Shown: piece by piece, positions 1-6,200 of the stretch
Layout: every line of letters begins with the position of its first letter
Numbering within the stretch: position 1 is the stretch's first letter
Assembly: GCA_003354225.1 (NCBI GenBank)
Contig: PIVH01000135.1
Span: 1-7,642, forward strand
Source: Globobulimina sp.
Lineage: Eukaryota; Foraminifera; Rotaliida
Direction: 5' to 3'
Length of the DNA stretch: 7,642 nt
Translations under genes and position numbers: made by a program
The notes under the pieces: generated by a model
Seen by the model: the letters and a program-made list of their open reading frames with translations, nothing else
What the model was told of the DNA's origin: nothing
Databases searched by the model: none

Positions 1-1318
1 CGCACCACAACATCCCATTTCCATAATTTATACCGCAACGTGTAACAAATTGGCGATGTTTTCTCGATTAAAATGCGATATTTCACGTTTTTATAGATCA
101 GTTCGACGGGGATTTTCACCAAAGCATCCGTGTATTTTTCGCGATTGATATTCCTGCCATGCTTTAAATCGGATAATAACTTATTTTCAATCTGCAGCAA
201 ATTGTTATGACCGTCAGCAATGGCGCCCAGTAATACGATTTTCTCCGCAGTTAAATGTGACGGCACACGGATCACATTCATCATACTTTCCATTTGCTGC
301 TCCAACCACGTGGTATGAAACTCGCCTTTTTGATACTGTACATTCTCCAAAATGGAGCTCAAAAACTCTATAGTCGTACGGATCTCGCCTCGAATCTCCA
401 GCTGACTCAAGGCCAAAATCATAGACTTCCGCGCTTCGTCCCTGGTCTTTCCAGTGGCGAATATATGTCCAAACTGCGAGTCTGCATAATCATGAATGGT
501 GGATTTCGTTTTCAGTGAGAAATAACCGCTGACATTGGGCAATGGTCGAAAATGTAGCTCTGATATTAAGCCGCTTGTTGGCGTGAAGTTATTCAATGGG
601 TTTTCCGCCGTAATCCTACAGGCAATGGCATGTTGGATGGGTTTTATGCGTCGGCTATGTTCATCAAATGAAAACGTAGAGGTATCGTTGATATCTTTAC
701 ACGCATACAATTGACGGATGTCTTTGATGCAATATAAGGGTAAACCCATTGCAATCTGTACCTGCGCAGCGGGCAAATTAATGCCAGATATCAGCTCAGT
801 TACGGTATGTTCCACTTGTAAGCGGGGGTTTAATTCCAAGAAGAAATAGGTTTTACTCTCGTTATCGTAGAGGAACTCCACGGTGCCCGCACCGACATAA
901 TGTACAGATTTAGCTAAGGATACGGCACTTTGTTCCATTTCTAAGATTAATTTCTCGTCCACATTGATGATGGGGCCTTCTTCGATGATTTTTTGATGCC
1001 GCCGTTGCATAGAACAATCTCGACCAAATATGGCGATGACATTACCCCAATGGTCGCCGAGTAATTGCACTTCCAAATGGCGTGCGTTGGACGCGAGTTT
1101 CATGAGAAATATGGGCGAGCCGGGCACTTCGGACACGACCTGGTTGTATGCGGCTTGTATCTCGGAGTTATTGTCGCATTTACGAATGCCTTTACCGCCG
1201 CCACCTTCGGAGGCTTTGATCATGACCGGATAGCCGATGGTGTCCGCACATTCTATGGCTTCTTGCAAGTTGGAAATGCACGCTTTTTTAAAACCATTTT
1301 GGATTTCACTCATATCAC
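1..1318 (-). other. Exon 3 of acetyl-CoA carboxylase: ATP-grasp and C-terminal biotin carboxylase domain
   Basis: This is one uninterrupted reading frame of 1318 bases that has no stop codon and leaves the window at position 1. It begins with GT, completing the Gly codon opened by the last base of exon 2, then reads DMSEIQNGFKKACISNLQEA before the canonical ATP-binding loop. The exon carries most of the catalytic residues of the biotin carboxylase domain and the first part of the domain that links it to the biotin carrier. The frame lacks a start codon here because it is an internal exon. Confidence 0.93.
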
Positions 1319-2729
1319 CTTTTTTTTATTTTATTTTATGTGCATAAGTAATGCAAAAAAATGTGACATTCGTTTTTGAAAAAACAACAGTTTGTATACA
1401 GTGAAAGAGAGGACAAACAACATGCAATTTGGGTTAGTTTGCACCCATTAAACAGACCTTTTTGATATTTACAACGAATATTAGTGCCGCTCCAAGGCAC
1501 AGTGGGTACTTTGGCGTATTGTGCGATTAATGTCGATATTATTTTATCCCCAGAAGCGTACATGGCGTCGGCATCTGGCCCAATCCAACCGATATTATTC
1601 TGCTTTAATTGGCGAGGCAACTGTGGATATTCAGAAGCATGGCCCCATCCCGGCCACACCGCATCGCATTTGGTTTGTTTTGCGATGGTTACTATAATGG
1701 TAACATTGGCGTAGTTATAGTTATTGCTGCCTCCTGGCACAGGAACCACTTCATCCGCCATACGTATATACTCCGCATTAGACTGGATATCTTCGGGCGT
1801 TGCCATACATACAAAATGAATGGCGTTCAAATCACCAAATGTCTCGTAACTCCACCGACGCACTGACTTTATACACTTGACTGCAGCGATGCCATTGTTT
1901 GCAATCAGTAATTTTTTTATGGTTTTGTTGCCAGAATGGTAGCGTACCCATGCTTCCATAGAGGGTGGTTTGCGTGCGGTTTTTGTGTCAGATTTATTGG
2001 TGGAATCATTGGAAAACGAATGTGTGTTCACAGAGTCTGAGCTATCATCTGTTTTATGGTCATATTCGTCGTCGTCTTCGTTGCTATGATGTGGGCCGGT
2101 AAGTCTTTTACGCGCTAAATATGTTAATTTTTGATGGGAAAAATGGAGAAATTATATATATTGGTTACGTACCGTGGCGAGGTCACAGGACTAGCAGCGA
2201 AGGCTAATCTGCCACGATATAATGGGTGCTCATACACGGTACCACCGCCACGATGATGCGTAGTGCCCGAGACTGGAATGGTGGCGGCTTGATCATACAC
2301 ATAAAGATGGGGATATATGTTGGCGCCGACGGGCGAGACTATTTTATTGGGGCGTAGTTGTTGGGTTTGTTGTAAGTGATAGGATGAATACGATGTGGGG
2401 TTAAGGTAATTAAGTTGGTTAAGTTGATTGAATGAAGGGATACGTGGTATTGGATGATTTGTAAAATATTGATTCATTTCGGAGGTAATCTCGGTGTTTG
2501 AGGAGAGATATTGTACAATATCTTGATAATCGATGTTTCGATTGTCACTGATGTCTTGTTGTAAATTTTTGAGTTTATTGTTGTCCCAATTCATGGTTTG
2601 TTTTAAATGTTTGAGCAGGATAGTTTTCGGTAATGGTTCATCGGGACTTCGCTGTAATTCACGGTATAACATTGTTGATACTTTTATTGCTAATTCATTG
2701 TATTCCTCTGTTTTTGTTTCGAGAGACAT
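1..2729 (-). CDS. ACC: Acetyl-CoA carboxylase, N-terminal part (three exons, incomplete at left edge)
   Basis: The enzyme carboxylates acetyl-CoA to malonyl-CoA, the committed step of fatty-acid synthesis. Spliced exons 2729-2173, 2104-1458 and 1318-1 give 840 codons plus two bases with no stop. From about residue 235 the protein is a eukaryotic biotin carboxylase: LLIANNGIAAVKC at the start, VPVPGGSNNYNYANV, GWGHASE, VPTVPWSGT, the ATP-grasp glycine loop MIKASEGGGGKGIRK (about 1182-1230), FGRDCSMQRRHQK (about 991-1030), the catalytic strand ELNPRLQVEH (about 808-840), HAIACRITAENP and the closing RTTIEFL. The last part, ending VELIYKNVKYRILIEK, matches the linker region before the biotin-carrier domain. 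Known catalytic Lys, Glu, Asn and Arg positions look intact. The start is the ATG at 2729; no transit peptide is evident (the N-terminus is acidic), so a cytosolic enzyme is inferred. Identity of the core is near certain; membership of the first exon is likely but rests on splicing logic. Confidence 0.9.
1319..1457 (-). other. Intron 2 of acetyl-CoA carboxylase (139 bp, phase 1)
   Basis: The donor is G|GTCTGT after codons for KYQK, and the acceptor is AAAAAAAAG|GTGAT. The split codon G+GT gives Gly, so the product reads YQKG-DMSEIQ; fungal enzymes also have YQKG at this place before the glycine loop. No other AG dinucleotide occurs inside the intron, so this acceptor is the only candidate. 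The 3' end is A-rich rather than pyrimidine-rich, which is unusual. Reading through the intron hits a stop at 1336-1338. Confidence 0.88.
1458..2104 (-). other. Exon 2 of acetyl-CoA carboxylase: acidic linker and biotin carboxylase N-lobe
   Basis: The exon encodes a polar, acidic linker (NEDDDEYDHKTDDSSDS and following Ser/Thr/Asn-rich residues) and then, from the Met codon at 1959-1957, the start of the biotin carboxylase fold: EAWVRYHSGNKTIKKLLIAN and onward to WSGTNIRCKYQK. There is no ATG between the linker and the upstream in-frame stop, only a GTG at 2031, which is not a credible eukaryotic start. This supports an upstream coding exon. If that exon did not belong, translation would have to start at 1959, right at the domain boundary. 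Confidence 0.85.
2105..2172 (-). other. Intron 1 of acetyl-CoA carboxylase (about 68 bp, phase 2)
   Basis: The donor is CCACG|GTACGT at 2172. The preferred acceptor is CGTAAAAG|ACTT, giving the split Arg codon CG+A and joining the extension to the linker in frame. A second acceptor, ATCATAG|CAAC (intron 2084-2172, 89 bp), also keeps the frame and would delete seven residues. The best-looking acceptor by context, ATATTTAG|CGCG, breaks the frame with this donor. The intron itself is therefore likely, but its exact 3' end is uncertain. Confidence 0.6.
2173..2729 (-). other. Exon 1 of acetyl-CoA carboxylase: N-terminal extension of 185 residues
   Basis: The ATG at 2729-2727 opens a frame that starts MSLETKTEEYNELAIKVSTM. 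Residues 10-80 look helical and contain a degenerate EF-hand-like stretch, DISDNRNIDYQD (residues 59-70, positions 2520-2555). Residues 85-186 are low in complexity, rich in Asn, Gln, Tyr and Pro, with a His-Arg-Gly3 patch. No known carboxylase N-terminus of this kind is recognised. The alternative is a separate small gene of 201 residues ending at 2124, but the donor motif GTACGT, the shared strand and the lack of an ATG for the core downstream argue for one gene. Confidence 0.65.
2520..2555 (-). other. Degenerate EF-hand-like loop in the carboxylase extension
   Basis: Residues 59-70 read DISDNRNIDYQD. Against the 12-residue EF-hand loop, position 1 is Asp, 3 Ser, 5 Asn, 7 Asn, 8 Ile and 12 Asp. 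Position 6 is Arg instead of the usual Gly and position 12 is Asp instead of Glu. Amphipathic segments (KLKNLQQ before, IVQYLSS after) could be the flanking helices. Calcium binding is doubtful. The resemblance is by eye only. Confidence 0.3.
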
Positions 2730-2852
2730 GATTTAAATAATGAATAAGTAATCAAATGATTATCTAGATCCACAAATCCGACAGGATGCAGTCTAGTAAA
2801 TAACTGCCAGCAAAACTTTTTTTAAGAATAAAACATTTTTTGTACGTTAACA
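2730..2852. promoter_or_regulatory. Divergent intergenic region between the two genes (bidirectional promoter by position)
   Basis: Only 123 bp separate the two start codons, so both promoters and 5' leaders must lie here or overlap the coding regions. The stretch is A/T-rich with a T-run followed by AAGAATAAAAC before the plus-strand gene and ATTATTTAAAT just upstream of the minus-strand ATG. The latter is too close to the ATG to be called a TATA box with confidence. No other motif is recognisable. Confidence 0.5.
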
Positions 2853-3264
2853 ATGGCAAACCAATCATCACCAGAAGAGTCAGATGATACTGACACGACA
2901 ATATCTGTTTGTGTGTATATAAATAAACTATATGCGGAAACTGCAGGATTTGAGGAGCAAGAAGATGTTTGGAAATTAGCAGAATTGGATAAATCACAAA
3001 TTGAAATTAAACGTTTACGAGAAGATATCCCAAAAGCATTTATAAAATCAAGATGGATCAACCCATTATTTAAAAATAAGAAAGAATATGAGTGGAAAAT
3101 ATTTAGTTATGATGCATCTAAAGCAGACCTAGAAATGGAATGTGATGATGATTTACAAGAAGAGATCAATGAATTTTTCGATTCTGATACTGATGAATTT
3201 GAAAATGGTGATTATGTTAACAATGAAAATATATATTTAAAACTAAGAGTTGTATTCTTTCAAA
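2853..3264 (+). other. Exon 1 of the large gene: acidic N-terminal domain
   Basis: The exon encodes 137 residues plus one base. It opens MANQSSPEESDDTDTTISVC, continues with a mixed helix/strand segment containing a basic patch (IKRLREDIPKAFIKSRW) and a W-rich stretch, then an acidic run (ECDDDLQEEINEFFDSD). It ends in YLKLRVVFFQ, a likely beta strand. No family is recognised. Without splicing the frame would stop at 3300-3302 and yield a 149-residue product, which I consider a retained-intron artefact. Confidence 0.8.
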
Positions 3265-6200
3265 GTATGTTTCCATATCACATAAGTGGCACAACTCTAT
3301 AATATTTCTCTACTATTTTATCATTGAACAGTTATAAATGAATCACCAGAGCGGAATCCATCGGAGTTAAAGCCTCCAGAATTGCATATGAAGCGTATCA
3401 GACATTTATATGACGCGATACAAGAACGCATGGTGTTATTAGCAGAATTAGAATGGATAATATCAGCAGATACATTAGATAGGTATCCATCATGTGCATT
3501 TACATTTGATATCCGTGAGAATTTGCAATTTACACAACATGAATATGTATTACGTACACATGTACACAACCAAACTTGTGCAGATTTATCACCGTTAGAA
3601 GTAGACACACAATATGAGTTTCAAATAAATATGTTTGATGAAGAGATGATGCCATCAGTACCTGCATCACCATGGAGTAAATCATTACGTATTCATACAC
3701 CTAAACCACCGTCGATATTACCAGCACCCAAATATTTACAGATAACCACATGTTTACCTTATTTAATACAATTTCAATGGGATCCTGGATTTGCCTCCGC
3801 AACTAAGGAGAAAGTAAAGTATGTTATAAAAGAACATTTACAATATGGTCAAGATCCGTTTGTAGCACAATATCCAACACCAATTGGCAAATTATCACCA
3901 TTACAACCAAACACACGGTATACGTTTACTATTTTCACAGCCATAAATGGCAGAGTATCACCTGAAAGTAAAGCCATTTCAGTCATGACTCCGGCAGCAC
4001 ACTTTTATGAAACAGCAAATTATAACCCATCACCGCCTAGCAATGTTGAACAGATTATTGATAATAAATATGATGAAATATTATTAATGTGGGACTTACC
4101 ACCGCATACATTTGGTGATTTAATATATTATCAAATATTGGATTTACCGCAACAGGATGTATTCACATTATATGAGTTACCGTGTCGGATAGCTAGACCT
4201 GATAAAGATACTTATATTAGGATTGTTACTGTTGCACAAATACATGTTAATGATGAAAATATTGAATTTAAATCTGAGTCTATACAGTTTAAATTAAAAG
4301 GTATGGCGCCTATGATTGATATTTTACACAATGATTTTATAGAAACACCGATGAACCTCAATTATTATCATGAGAATGATAATAGGATATCAGGTTTAGA
4401 TGATAATATGCCTATAAATGATATAAATAAACGATATTTGTCACCATATAAACATTTTGATGGCAATAATAGCAAAATCCGATCTGCTGCAGACGATGAT
4501 GACGGACAGTTACCGTTTCCAATAATGATTCAATCAGAAACATCACTTGCACGCACTGACATACAGCAGCATACAAATGATGTTTTTGTTCTAATTGAAA
4601 ACGAATTTGATGAATGTAAACAGGAAAATGTATTGAAATGTGCATCATTTGAGAGAATAAAAATATTATTAAATCAGTGTGGTATTATAATGGAATGTGC
4701 ACAGCCACAAAATGAAAAGTTGCACAATATAATCCATGATCTGGTGCATAATAAATTGGGCAATGGAATCTATTCAACTACAGCATTATTAAACGATTTC
4801 CATCATCTAAAATTGTCGCACGATGAAGAGTTTGATAAAATTTTCGTTGCTTTAACGGAGCAAAGTTGTGAGGTTACGACCTGTCAACATTTAGCCAGAC
4901 ATTATCGAGATCGCACACAAACACAAACACATTTGAAACACAGTGATGACAGCAACGGATATTGTTTAAATTTGATTTCTCGAATACATACTTATTTTAT
5001 TCATTCATATGATTTGAACAAATTAACTGTCAATGATATTAAAATTCTTACTCAAGAATTAAATCAATTTAAGCAAACAATGCAAATCAATGATGAGACT
5101 TATCACGATGCACTGCAACAAAAAAAATTAGAAATATCGTACAGAATCATGAGCAATAAGAAAGGTAAATTAATTAAGAAATTAACATCAACGTCAATCA
5201 ATAATAGATATATTGAGCAACAATCAAATGATAACAAAGTTGATGCGTCAGAATATAAACTATTCACTGATGTACTATATGCTGATGGTGGTTTAGCGTT
5301 GCTGCTATCTGTAATTGATGAGCAGGAATATGATACAGAAGCAATTTATGACGATTTGATACAGGAACAGCAATCAAATATATTTTTATACTTCAAAAAC
5401 AATTTGCAATCTAAAATGCATCAATTTTATGCCATAAAGGAAGTGTTATCAAGATATATATCTGCGGTTAAAAGCGATAATTTGTTAAATTACGAGCAAC
5501 AAAATAAAATGTATACTTTGATACAATTTTGTGGATTAACAACAGCAGCAAGTAACGTAGCAAAAGATTTTTTGCATGCTACAAACTGGAATTTAGTAAC
5601 TTCAATCGATCGCTATTTTATTTTTGGCGGTGATTCATCGAAATTAAAAGTGCATGATTCAAATGTCCAAGCAATAATAAAAGAAGACACAGAGGTAAAA
5701 GAAGGCACAGAGTTTCTAAACGATGATGTGTATAGTTTGGGAACTAAATGTTGGTATTGGTCCTCAACAAAGAACCATCCAAATTATGTGGGAGCAAAGC
5801 ATCCAAATCTAAAATTAGAAGTGTTGTATCATGAGGAAATTGATTGTAATGTAGCGACGTGGAATAGCTTAAATGCAGAATGTATGTCGAAATTGAATAC
5901 ATATAAAGTTCGAGATATTGTATCCAATGGACATGATATCCAAATCTATGGTATTGTAAGGCAACGGGCATTTACTTTAAACCATATGCATGCAATGATA
6001 TTATATACAAGCTACACAGAATGGTGTTCCATATTTTGCAGCATTTTAAGGAATGAAGTTATCGCAGACATTGCCGGCATCGCTAACTGGGCACGATTGC
6101 TAATTGAATGTGTGCAATGTTACGGTACCGCTCTGTTACCAGGCAGTAAAGAAGTATTTTATCGCGGCGTTGATCGAGACTTTACATTTAAAAAATTTGT

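Noticed and set aside
1-1318. Bacterial biotin carboxylase or a contaminating prokaryotic operon
   Set aside because: The motifs (MIKASEGGGGKGIRK, RRHQKIIEEGP, RTTIEFL) are of the eukaryotic multidomain type, and the gene has introns.
1030-1866. Several plus-strand open frames of 67-104 codons opposite the carboxylase
   Set aside because: They are antisense to confident coding exons and have no recognisable protein features.
1336-2031. Short carboxylase of 231 residues
   Set aside because: It begins at a GTG and its C-terminal part is intron sequence; the true frame continues in 1318-1 with the ATP-grasp loop and catalytic residues.
2764-3061. Minus-strand open frames over the intergenic region and exon 1 of the large gene
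   Set aside because: They overlap the coding exon and divergent promoter and show no domain or sensible composition.
2853-3302. Stand-alone 149-residue protein
   Set aside because: Its last 12 codons lie in a GT-AG intron with a consensus GTATGT donor; splicing joins the frame to the FN3 exon exactly.
4914-4932. Microsatellite-like CACAAACACAAACACA stretch
   Set aside because: It is short, imperfect and encodes part of the frame (TQTQTH); no sign of a mobile or regulatory repeat.
5112-5130. A-run as a frameshift or slippage site
   Set aside because: Eight A in a row sit in an uninterrupted frame and are ordinary in this A/T-rich gene; nothing downstream suggests a second frame.
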